From Vagococcus silagei (GTDB lineage Bacteria > Bacillota > Bacilli > Lactobacillales > Vagococcaceae), in contig NZ_SDGV01000022.1 in the NCBI RefSeq assembly GCF_004795745.1, positions 1 to 64,000 of the forward strand: a stretch of 64,000 bases of DNA, read 5' to 3'. Every line of letters begins with the position of its first letter. Position 1 is the first letter of the stretch. The notes beneath the pieces are model-generated. The model did no database searches and was not told the origin of the DNA. It saw only the letters and a program-made list of their open reading frames with translations. Both the position numbers and the translations under genes were made by a program. Below are positions 57,445 to 64,000 of the stretch, in pieces.

Positions 57445-58089
57445 ATGCGCAAACTTGTGATTTTTGGTGGAAGTGGGTATATTGGACAAGCAGTCTGTCA
57501 AGAAGCATTAGCACAAGGTTTTATAGTTTATAGTATCTCGAAACACGGTAAACCGACAAAACAAGCAGATTGGATGCATCATCCTAGCATGACATGGCTC
57601 CAAGCAGATATTCTCCAAAATTTCGCTTGGCAAACGCAAATTCCCAAAGATGCTTCCTACCTTAATTTAATTGGTATTTTATTTGAATCAAAAAATAAAA
57701 CGTACACTGATTTAATTGTGGCAACCAACCATATTATTAGTCAATTTGCTGCCGATTGTAATCAAGTTTACTTCTTTTTATCTGCACAAATTGGGCCCAA
57801 AAAATATCTTGCTGCCAAACATCTCGCGGAGCAGGAACTACAAAAATTGAAAAACCCCATAATTGTCCTTCAATCAGGACTAGTTGTGAGCTCAATAAAA
57901 AAAGGGAGTCATCTTCAAGGGTGGATGATTCGTTGTGCAAGTTACCTGCCGTTCATTGGACCTTGGGCCAAAAAAGGCTATCCAATTGAACGAACCCTAT
58001 TAGCAAAAAATATTCTCAAACTCATCATTAACAAGAAAACTGGAACTTACATGATGACCAAAGATAACTCATTAAAGGAGCTTTATTAG
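57445..58089 (+). CDS. NAD(P)-binding epimerase-like protein
   Basis: The protein is 214 residues from ATG 57445 (MRKLVIFGGSGYIGQAVCQEAL), an atypical SDR with the Rossmann GGSGYIGQ. SAQIGPKKYLAAKHLAEQELQKL replaces the YxxxK site by the YLAAK arrangement seen in NDUFA9-like members. Substrate unknown. A ribosome binding site is 12 nt upstream. It ends 1 bp before coaB and is probably co-transcribed with it. Confidence 0.8.
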   Translation: MRKLVIFGGSGYIGQAVCQEALAQGFIVYSISKHGKPTKQADWMHHPSMTWLQADILQNFAWQTQIPKDASYLNLIGILFESKNKTYTDLIVATNHIISQFAADCNQVYFFLSAQIGPKKYLAAKHLAEQELQKLKNPIIVLQSGLVVSSIKKGSHLQGWMIRCASYLPFIGPWAKKGYPIERTLLAKNILKLIINKKTGTYMMTKDNSLKELY

Positions 58090-58090
58090 T

Positions 58091-58852
58091 ATGCATATTT
58101 TAATTACAGCCGGTGGTACTGATGAAAAAATCGATGACGTTCGTAAAATTACCAACCAAGCGACCGGACGCCTTGGTAAAGTGATTGCTGAAAGACTACA
58201 ACATGAACAAGTAACCATCCACTATGTTTATGGACCAAATGCCGTATTACCCAAATCACCAGCAAACGGAACTTTACTGTTTTATCCAATCCAATCTGTT
58301 AATGATCTGTATCATCAAATGGAACAGCTGTTAACCACTAAAAAAATAGATTACGTCATTCACAGCATGGCGGTTAGCGATTACTACGTAAAAAATTCTA
58401 TTGCTAGTGAGCAGTTAGCTCACATGATCGCTACTCAAATTGATCATCATGCAGTAGAATCATTGGAGCAACAAATCGACACTATTTTAAAAACAAATCA
58501 TTTTTATCCGGAACAAACGGATAAAAAACTAAGTTCAGATACGGAGCAACTCTTCATTCGACTTAATAAGGCGCCAAAAGTTATTCAATCAATCAAAAAA
58601 TGGCAACCCGCAACAACATTGATTGGCTTTAAATTACTTGTTGGTGTTTCAGAAGAACATTTAACGCAAGTTGCACTACAAAGTATCCAAAAAAATCAAG
58701 CTGATTTAATCCTTGCGAATGACTTAGAAAAAATCAATGACACCGAACATCATGCAATCCTTGTCGATCCAACTGGCATCATCGAGAGATTCGAAACTAG
58801 ACAAGACATTGCATCCGGTTTACAATCACTTATACACGCAAATCTTGCATAG
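58091..58852 (+). CDS. coaB: Phosphopantothenate-cysteine ligase
   Basis: This 253-residue stand-alone CoaB joins cysteine to 4'-phosphopantothenate for coenzyme A synthesis. ILITAGGTDEKIDDVRKITNQATGRLG is the nucleotide-binding start, VIHSMAVSDYYV and LIGFKLLVG follow, and LILANDLEKIN lies near the end. In Lactobacillales CoaB and CoaC are separate proteins, as here; coaC starts 12 bp downstream. Confidence 0.95.
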   Translation: MHILITAGGTDEKIDDVRKITNQATGRLGKVIAERLQHEQVTIHYVYGPNAVLPKSPANGTLLFYPIQSVNDLYHQMEQLLTTKKIDYVIHSMAVSDYYVKNSIASEQLAHMIATQIDHHAVESLEQQIDTILKTNHFYPEQTDKKLSSDTEQLFIRLNKAPKVIQSIKKWQPATTLIGFKLLVGVSEEHLTQVALQSIQKNQADLILANDLEKINDTEHHAILVDPTGIIERFETRQDIASGLQSLIHANLA

Positions 58853-58864
58853 AGGAGAATAGAT

Positions 58865-59425
58865 ATGAAAACTGTTTTATTAGGTGTTTCGGCTAGTATT
58901 TCAGCCTACAAAGCAGCTGACTTGATTAGTCAATTAAAAAAACATGATCTTAATGTTGAAGTGATCATGACACAAAATAGCACCAAGATCATTCCACCAT
59001 TAACTTTACAAGTTCTTTCAAAGAACAGTGTCCATCTTGACGTCATGACTGAAGCGGTGCCAACAGATATTAATCATATTGATTTAGTTAAACGTGCTGA
59101 TTTATTTATTATTGCACCGGCAACCGCTAATATTATTGGTAAAATTGCCAATGGTATTGCTGATGATATGCTCTCAACCACGGCACTTGCTGTCCATGAT
59201 ATGCCTTTACTGATTGCACCTGCTATGAATACGTATATGTACGCACATCCAGCAGTACAAGCAAATCTTGAAAGATTACAGCGTTTTGGCTACAACATCA
59301 TCGAACCTAAGATAAGTCTATTAGCTTGTGGTGATTACGGAAAAGGTGCCTTAGCTGATGTTGATCAAATTGTCGCAACGATTCTAACGACACTAAATCT
59401 TAATAAAAAGGAGGAACAAGATTGA
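58865..59425 (+). CDS. coaC: Phosphopantothenoylcysteine decarboxylase
   Basis: This 186-residue HFCD flavoprotein has VLLGVSASISAYKAADLISQLKKH, the catalytic His in DINHIDLVKRADLFIIAPATANIIGKIANGIADDMLSTT, the PXMNXXMW-type motif APAMNTYMY, and the substrate-clamp Cys in LLACGDYGKGAL. Follows CoaB in the pathway. Ribosome binding site gaggag. Confidence 0.95.
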   Translation: MKTVLLGVSASISAYKAADLISQLKKHDLNVEVIMTQNSTKIIPPLTLQVLSKNSVHLDVMTEAVPTDINHIDLVKRADLFIIAPATANIIGKIANGIADDMLSTTALAVHDMPLLIAPAMNTYMYAHPAVQANLERLQRFGYNIIEPKISLLACGDYGKGALADVDQIVATILTTLNLNKKEEQD

Positions 59426-60048
59426 AAACCAAACAATCCGTTTTAGCGGCAATGTTTTTTGCAATCATGCTTTTATTTGCCCTGACACCGCTTGGCTTTA
59501 TTCAAATTGGACCAATCAAAGCTACGTTATTACACATTCCTGTCATTATAGGCTCCATTATATTAGGACCTAAAATTGGTGGTTTTCTTGGATTTTCATT
59601 TGGATTATTCAGTTTAGTGACAAACACAATGACTCCTTCACCACTTTCTTTCGTCTTTTCTCCTTTTTATCCAGTCTATGGTACTGATCATGGGAGTTTG
59701 TGGGCTTTAGTCATTGTCTTTGTACCACGTATCTTAGTGGGCATCCTACCTTTCTTTATTTATCACTTCTTGCAACGAAAATTCGGAAACAAAAAAGACA
59801 AACTCTCATTATTCATGACCGGGCTTACTGGCTCATTAATTAATACTATTTTAGTGATGAACTTAATTTTCTTTCTTTTCCAAGGTGCTTACGCAAATCT
59901 ACAAGGAGTCCCTGCCGGCTTAGCACTTTATAAAGCCATTTTAATGATTATCTTGATAAATGGCGTCCCTGAAGCTTTAATTGCCGGTATCGCGACAAGC
60001 GCTGTTACAAAAGTCCTGCTTAAGTTGGAGCATAAAAATAATGCTTAA
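59422..60048 (+). CDS. ECF transporter substrate-binding (S) component, likely pantothenate
   Basis: This 208-residue protein has six hydrophobic segments and starts at TTG 59422 with aaggagg upstream, overlapping the coaC stop by 4 bp. The N-terminal LAAMFFAIMLLFALTPLGFIQIGPIKATLLHIPVIIGSIILGPKIGGFLGFSFGLFSL is typical of the ECF S family that clusters with coaBC. Pantothenate as ligand is inferred from that operon position. The ECF energising module is not in the window. Confidence 0.85.
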   Translation: MKTKQSVLAAMFFAIMLLFALTPLGFIQIGPIKATLLHIPVIIGSIILGPKIGGFLGFSFGLFSLVTNTMTPSPLSFVFSPFYPVYGTDHGSLWALVIVFVPRILVGILPFFIYHFLQRKFGNKKDKLSLFMTGLTGSLINTILVMNLIFFLFQGAYANLQGVPAGLALYKAILMIILINGVPEALIAGIATSAVTKVLLKLEHKNNA

Positions 60049-60170
60049 GACTGATGTCAAACTTTGAATACTTCAGTATACTTAATGCATAAGTTAAGAA
60101 CAGCTCAACTGACTTAACACTTAAAACTCCAAGTATTTATAAGCTTACGACAACTATTTTACCCAAATAG

Positions 60171-60217
60171 AAAACAGCTCTCTTATATTCCTTCACGGAT
60201 ATAGGAGAGCTGTTTTT
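60171..60217. terminator. Bidirectional terminator between the coa operon and thiT
   Basis: AAAACAGCTCTC..TATAT (from 60171) pairs with ATATA..GAGAGCTGTTTT, followed by T-run; convergent genes on both sides. Confidence 0.85.
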
Positions 60218-60222
60218 TTGAT

Positions 60223-60786
60223 CTAATCTCTTGGTAAAAATAATGCTGGGCTTTTCTTCATTAATAAAATCATCGCAATAATGGTCACAATTCCTGTTAA
60301 GATAGCATTAGTACCATTTATCAAAAGCGAATAGGCAACTGGTGATAATCCTGCGATCGCATATTGCCCCCAGAATACAAAGCCGGCAATAAAATGGAAA
60401 ATATAACGGGCAAGTGTACCGAGCAGGACTGCTTGTACTAAATAGAAGTATAATTGTTTAGCTTTATCATTTTGCAAAGCTGTTTTAATTTTTGAACTGT
60501 AAACCCCAGCCAATCCAGCTGCTAAATAAGCAAATACATATTCAATTAAGGCTTGAGGTATTGATAAAATCGTGACTTTACCTAACAGAAAATGTAGGAG
60601 CCCCCACGAAAGGCCAGCCACTAGTCCTGGGCCTAAACCACGTCTTAAAGCAAATAATACTAAGGCAATCATACCTAAAGAAACCGAAAAACCAGGGCCA
60701 AATTTTACTGGCACAAATGATAAAACCATTGCAAGTGAAGCTGCAATTGCACCTTCAATCCAAATTTTTGTTAATGATGATGACAT
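60223..60786 (-). CDS. thiT: Thiamine ECF transporter S component ThiT
   Basis: This 187-residue protein has six hydrophobic segments. WIEGAIAASLAMVLSFVPVKFGPGFSVSLGMIALVLFALRRGLGPGLVAGLSWGLLHFLLG matches ThiT, whose conserved polar residues bind thiamine. A TPP riboswitch in the leader (60852-60938) supports the substrate. Ribosome binding site aaaggggg. Needs the shared EcfAA'T module encoded elsewhere. Confidence 0.95.
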   Translation of the reverse strand: MSSSLTKIWIEGAIAASLAMVLSFVPVKFGPGFSVSLGMIALVLFALRRGLGPGLVAGLSWGLLHFLLGKVTILSIPQALIEYVFAYLAAGLAGVYSSKIKTALQNDKAKQLYFYLVQAVLLGTLARYIFHFIAGFVFWGQYAIAGLSPVAYSLLINGTNAILTGIVTIIAMILLMKKSPALFLPRD

Positions 60787-60851
60787 AAAAAAATCCCCCT
60801 TTTATTTTTATTTAGAAATCAAAAATAAAGAGGAATGTTAAATCATTCCAT

Positions 60852-60938
60852 CACAATCCCTACGCTCGTCCTAACGAGATCAGGTTGGAGGGTTTAGAAC
60901 CTTTACGTTCATTCTCAGCCGGTTAAAGCTCCCCTTTA
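60852..60938 (-). promoter_or_regulatory. TPP riboswitch (THI box) controlling thiT
   Basis: On the minus strand the conserved blocks appear in order: GGGGAGC, CTGAGA, AACCCT, ACCTGATCT, an arm CGTTAGGACGA, then GCGTAGGGA. This is the standard TPP aptamer. It starts about 150 bases before the thiT ATG. Confidence 0.95.
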
Positions 60939-60982
60939 TGATGATGACTAAATTTTATTTTCACTGTCAGCGCCCATTATTG

Positions 60983-61000
60983 CATTGAAAGCGCTAAATG
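60983..61000. promoter_or_regulatory. Possible cre (CcpA) site
   Basis: ATTGAAAGCGCTAAATG fits most of the cre consensus. It lies upstream of the divergent thiT leader and the YibE/F promoter, about 25-40 bp before the -35 of the latter. Confidence 0.45.
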
Positions 61001-61023
61001 TCAAACTGAGAACTTAGCACAAG

Positions 61024-61052
61024 TTGCACCTTCGTTCACACTTCCTTATAAT
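61024..61052 (+). promoter_or_regulatory. Promoter of the YibE/F pair
   Basis: -35 TTGCAC (61024-61029), 17-bp spacer, -10 TATAAT (61047-61052), with AGGAGG before ATG 61081. Confidence 0.75.
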
Positions 61053-61080
61053 ATGAACCAGATACGTTAGGAGGTTAACG

Positions 61081-62160
61081 ATGAAACAAATGTCAAAGCA
61101 AAAATTATTCGGAGCCATTTTTTTACTCGCTATTGCTAGTATTTTAACGTTCTGCTCCTTGAACTACTCACTTTATCAGCAAACGATCGCCACTGTTCAA
61201 ACAGTGCAAACAAAGCAAATAGACGAAAAAAACGATGCTCATTCAAATACGGAAAAGCACTTTTCTCAAAAGTTAGAACTGCTAATTAAAAACGGGACGA
61301 AAAAGGGACAAATCATTCAGACTGATTATCAATACTCAGAATCTCAAATCACACATCAAAAAATCAATAAGAATGATGTCCTATTTGTAAAACTATCTGA
61401 ATCAGATCTCACAATAATCGACTTTAAACGTGATACCCTCTTAATAGTTTTAACCTTTAGTTTTATGATTTTATTATTACTCGTTGCCCACACTAGTGGC
61501 ATTAGAATGTTCACAAGTACGGTCATCAACGGCATTATTCTAACAGGGATACTACTAACATCTGAAAAATTAGCGGATGGATTATTACTCCCAATCTTTA
61601 TTGTAATGATTCCTTTAATGATTGCTTTAAGTATGATCATCTCAAATGGATATCATTCAAAAACAAAAGTCACTATTTTAACCAGTATCATTTGCACCTA
61701 CGCAACTTTTTTCGTAGGCTGGTTAGTCATCACACTATTAAATCATCGTGGTTTACATTATGAAGAGATGGAACTTGTAACAAGGCCACCACACCTCATT
61801 TTCTTGACCAGTTTACTCATTGGGTCTCTTGGAGGTGTGATGGATATTGCGATGACAATCTCATCCGCTCTTTTTGAAATCAAAGAACAAAAACCACTGA
61901 TTTCAAAGAAAGAACTTACACAAGCTGGACAAACAATTGGACAAGAAATATTAGGGCCAATGACAAATATCATGGTTTTTTCTTATTTAAGTGGCGCAAT
62001 TCCTTTGATTATTATCTTTTTGAAAAACAATATGTCCTTCACTTACACCTTTTCAATTACACTATCCCTTGAAATCACACGTGCTCTCGTTGGCTGTATA
62101 GGTATCATCTTGACGATTCCACTCACGATTTATGTATTAACTACAATAATTGAACTATAA
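61081..62160 (+). CDS. YibE/F-like membrane protein, large subunit
   Basis: This 359-residue protein has an N-terminal helix, an extracytoplasmic part (about 30-115) and seven or eight hydrophobic segments. The YibE/F signature GSLGGVMDIAMTISSALFEI, then GQTIGQEILGPMTNIMVFSYLSGAIPL is clear. Pairs of such genes are common in Firmicutes; a transport role is assumed in the literature but not established. Its end overlaps the longest frame of the second gene. Confidence 0.85.
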   Translation: MKQMSKQKLFGAIFLLAIASILTFCSLNYSLYQQTIATVQTVQTKQIDEKNDAHSNTEKHFSQKLELLIKNGTKKGQIIQTDYQYSESQITHQKINKNDVLFVKLSESDLTIIDFKRDTLLIVLTFSFMILLLLVAHTSGIRMFTSTVINGIILTGILLTSEKLADGLLLPIFIVMIPLMIALSMIISNGYHSKTKVTILTSIICTYATFFVGWLVITLLNHRGLHYEEMELVTRPPHLIFLTSLLIGSLGGVMDIAMTISSALFEIKEQKPLISKKELTQAGQTIGQEILGPMTNIMVFSYLSGAIPLIIIFLKNNMSFTYTFSITLSLEITRALVGCIGIILTIPLTIYVLTTIIEL

Positions 62161-62173
62161 GGAGGATTCAGTA

Positions 62174-62929
62174 ATGACCGTTAATTTTGCACTCCTCGTT
62201 GTTTTCACAGCTTTAATGTATAAAATTGGCGGAGCACGTGGTATCAGTGCTCTCTGTGCACTCGCTATCAATATCTTTATTATGTTTGTTAGTGTGATCT
62301 TGATTCGTAAAGGTTATTCCGTTTTAGCGCTAACTTTTATAACGAGTTTAGCGATTAGTAGCATTAATCTATTTTTCATCAATGGTGTTTCAAAAAACAC
62401 CAAAGTTGCTTTTATAAGTAGTACTTTTGTAACAGCATTACTTGTCGGACTACTTTTCTTTGCTGTTTATAAAATGCATTTACAGGGTTTACCACTCGAG
62501 GAATTAACCGAAATGGATATATACTCTTTAGAAATTGGCACCTCTTATATTTCGATTAGTGTCGCTGTCCTCATTATGAGCGTTATCGGGGCTGTTAATG
62601 ATGTCGCCATCTCTATAACATCTGCCATGGATGAAGTGAAAAGAAATGCTCCAGAACTAACAAATACACAATGGTACAATTCTGGAATCACTATTGGGAA
62701 AGACGTCCTAAGTGCAACACTTAACACACTTATTTTCACCATCGTCGGTGGGCAGCTTGCTGTTTTAATGTGGATTTCTGACCTCAATTACTCGTTCGTA
62801 CAATTAATTAATAGCAAACTGATTGTGACAGAGTGGGTGAGCCTCCTCATTAGTGGCATTAGCATCACCTTAACTGTGCCAATCACAACCAAATTAATGA
62901 CCTATACAAAAACGCCAAAAAAGACTTGA
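62174..62929 (+). CDS. YibE/F-like membrane protein, small subunit
   Basis: The protein is 251 residues from ATG 62174 (aaggagg upstream). About seven hydrophobic segments carry the paralogous motif SVIGAVNDVAISITSAMDEV and SGITIGKDVLSATLNTLIFTIVGGQL. It lacks the extracytoplasmic domain of its partner. The two genes are 13 bp apart and surely co-translated. Confidence 0.85.
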   Translation: MTVNFALLVVFTALMYKIGGARGISALCALAINIFIMFVSVILIRKGYSVLALTFITSLAISSINLFFINGVSKNTKVAFISSTFVTALLVGLLFFAVYKMHLQGLPLEELTEMDIYSLEIGTSYISISVAVLIMSVIGAVNDVAISITSAMDEVKRNAPELTNTQWYNSGITIGKDVLSATLNTLIFTIVGGQLAVLMWISDLNYSFVQLINSKLIVTEWVSLLISGISITLTVPITTKLMTYTKTPKKT

Positions 62930-62951
62930 TATGTGTGTTCCATATCAAGTC
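62923..62951. terminator. Terminator between YibE/F and the Asp-Tyr repeat gene
   Basis: GACTTGATATG / CATATCAAGTC, 11-bp stem with T-run; it overlaps the stop codon of the YibE/F gene. Confidence 0.85.
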
Positions 62952-62965
62952 TTTTATTATAAATT

Positions 62966-64000
62966 TTAATCGTCACTACCTGTTAACTCTTCGATATGAC
63001 GGCTTAATAATGCATAAGCTTTCACTCGATTGTACACATCTTCGCCCATCTTATATTTTCTAGAGAATAATTTCGGTGGTGTCACCATTTCATCTAGATT
63101 GCGATAGAAGCGTCCGAAACGACGAACTTTTGGCTCTGCCCATTTTTTGAATTCTTTTTGTTCTTCAGTTTCAAATTCAGCATTGTCCCAACGATCCTTG
63201 AAGACATCTAATTGATCTTCATAAACTTCATAGATTTCTTGCGCAACTTTGACACGTTTCGTGCTGTCTAAGTCATCTAATAAATCATCAATTTCATCTT
63301 CAATACCATCAGAATGATATTCTAAGATATCGTCGACTTCATCGTATCCATAATCATAGTCATAATCGTAGTCATAATCATAGTCATAATCATAATCATA
63401 GTCGTAATCATAATCGTAGTCATAGTCATAATCATAGTCATAATCGTAACTATCATCATCATCGTAATCATCATAGTCATCGTAATCATCTTGTACTTCT
63501 TCTTTTGGTGCTGGTTGTTCTTTAACCGGAACTTGAGGGACTTCTTGTTGGACAGGTTGTTGAACAACTTGTTCTACAACAGGTTCTGGTTCCACTTGAA
63601 CTTGTGGTTGGACCGCTACTTGAGGTGTAGGCGGTACAACTGGTGCTTCAGGAATCACCGGTGCCACATTTTGTTGTGGCATTTGAACAGATGATAGATA
63701 TGATGGTTCAATACTATCAAAACTTGTTAGTGATGTATGGTATAGCGATGGATCTTCAGTATTTAAATGTTCCATTGTTTGTTGACGTGAAAGTTTTTGA
63801 TTCAAACGTTTCAATGTTGTCAATTCTTCTTCATACTTCATAGTTTGTTGACGTGCTTTACGATAGTTTTCTTCTAACTGTTCATAATTATTACGCCAGC
63901 TTGTTTGCGTTTCTTTTTGAGTTCTTAACATACTGTTTACAAGTTCTTGTTGTTGCGTCAAACGATCCGATAATTGTTCGATTTCTTTTTGTTTTTCAAA
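62966..64000 (-). CDS. Coiled-coil protein with a long Asp-Tyr repeat (5' end outside window)
   Basis: The frame stays open to the right edge, so the start lies beyond 64000; the visible part is about 344 residues. Order: a Gln/Glu-rich coiled coil (EIEQLSDRLTQQQELVNSML to LNQKLSRQQ), a Pro/Val/Gln linker, an Asp-Tyr tract of about 50 residues, an acidic helix (EDEIDDLLDDLD) and a C-terminal helical domain rich in basic and aromatic residues (KKWAEPKVRRFGRFYRNLDEM, SRKYKMGEDVYNRVKAYALLSRHIEEL). No signal peptide or membrane helix is visible. No family recognised; it could be a cytoskeletal or division-associated protein, but this is only a guess. Confidence 0.75.
   Translation of the reverse strand, partial: FEKQKEIEQLSDRLTQQQELVNSMLRTQKETQTSWRNNYEQLEENYRKARQQTMKYEEELTTLKRLNQKLSRQQTMEHLNTEDPSLYHTSLTSFDSIEPSYLSSVQMPQQNVAPVIPEAPVVPPTPQVAVQPQVQVEPEPVVEQVVQQPVQQEVPQVPVKEQPAPKEEVQDDYDDYDDYDDDDSYDYDYDYDYDYDYDYDYDYDYDYDYDYDYDYDYGYDEVDDILEYHSDGIEDEIDDLLDDLDSTKRVKVAQEIYEVYEDQLDVFKDRWDNAEFETEEQKEFKKWAEPKVRRFGRFYRNLDEMVTPPKLFSRKYKMGEDVYNRVKAYALLSRHIEELTGSDD
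63351..63449 (-). repeat. In-frame hexanucleotide tract encoding 16 Asp-Tyr pairs
   Basis: The minus strand reads alternating GAT/GAC and TAT/TAC codons without interruption between a Ser-Tyr and a Gly-Tyr-Asp. Synonymous third positions vary, so the DNA is an imperfect repeat. An adjoining YDDYDDYDD stretch extends the acidic-aromatic region. Confidence 0.9.

Noticed and set aside
63491-63843. Plus-strand frames opposite the Asp-Tyr repeat gene
   Set aside because: They are antisense shadows of a long biased gene with no ribosome binding sites.

Overview
The window is a low-GC Firmicute chromosome segment. Gene order points to Lactobacillales, family Enterococcaceae, with Vagococcus or a close relative of Enterococcus most likely. 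The supporting blocks are comGA-GG / YtxK-like methylase / ackA, mreC-mreD-sagA-like, ruvA-ruvB / queA-tgt-yajC / adhE, mutS-mutL with ricA and ymdB, and split coaB and coaC beside an ECF substrate-binding gene. The genus is inferred from synteny and was not tested by any search.

Positions 1 to about 16.25 kb are accessory DNA. They begin with a transposase tail and two decayed small genes. An IS3-family element (1191-2554) follows and has cut off the 5' end of a small XRE-type regulator. From 2.74 to 5.22 kb comes an array of short gene modules (P-loop kinase-like, HD hydrolase, SAM methyltransferase). Five 29-bp sites with the layout of Xer/dif recombination sites, all in one orientation, separate the modules. 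The methyltransferase has its own promoter, a nine-codon leader peptide and mutually exclusive RNA hairpins, which resembles translational attenuation. A serine recombinase gene follows.

Positions 6.1-14.9 kb (minus strand) hold a bacteriocin-like operon. It encodes a 68-residue double-glycine precursor with a Cys/His pattern, a C39-peptidase ABC exporter, a large propeller plus solute-binding lipoprotein, two sugar-type ABC permeases, a membrane-fusion protein and a MacB-like membrane protein. The set is unusual because no ATPase is present for the permeases. A second, dead copy of the same IS family (15.1-16.25 kb) closes the island.

From 16.27 kb the content is core chromosome: glycerol kinase; stringent response (relA, dtd); rRNA and ribosomal-protein methylation (rsmE, prmA); an antiporter; rarA, 6S RNA and a universal stress protein; acetate kinase; the competence pseudopilus operon; yebC; pepF; a SagA-like peptidoglycan hydrolase with mreCD; adhE under apparent Rex and CcpA control; the queuosine and RuvAB genes; methionine sulfoxide repair and mismatch repair; coenzyme A synthesis with an ECF substrate-binding protein; thiT under a TPP riboswitch; a YibE/F pair; and, at the right edge, a coiled-coil protein with a long Asp-Tyr repeat. 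Long palindromic repeats sit between tgt and queA and beside ruvA.

Starts were moved from the longest open frame where a ribosome binding site or family N-terminus favoured another codon. All functional names come from motif reading and family knowledge; no database search was run.
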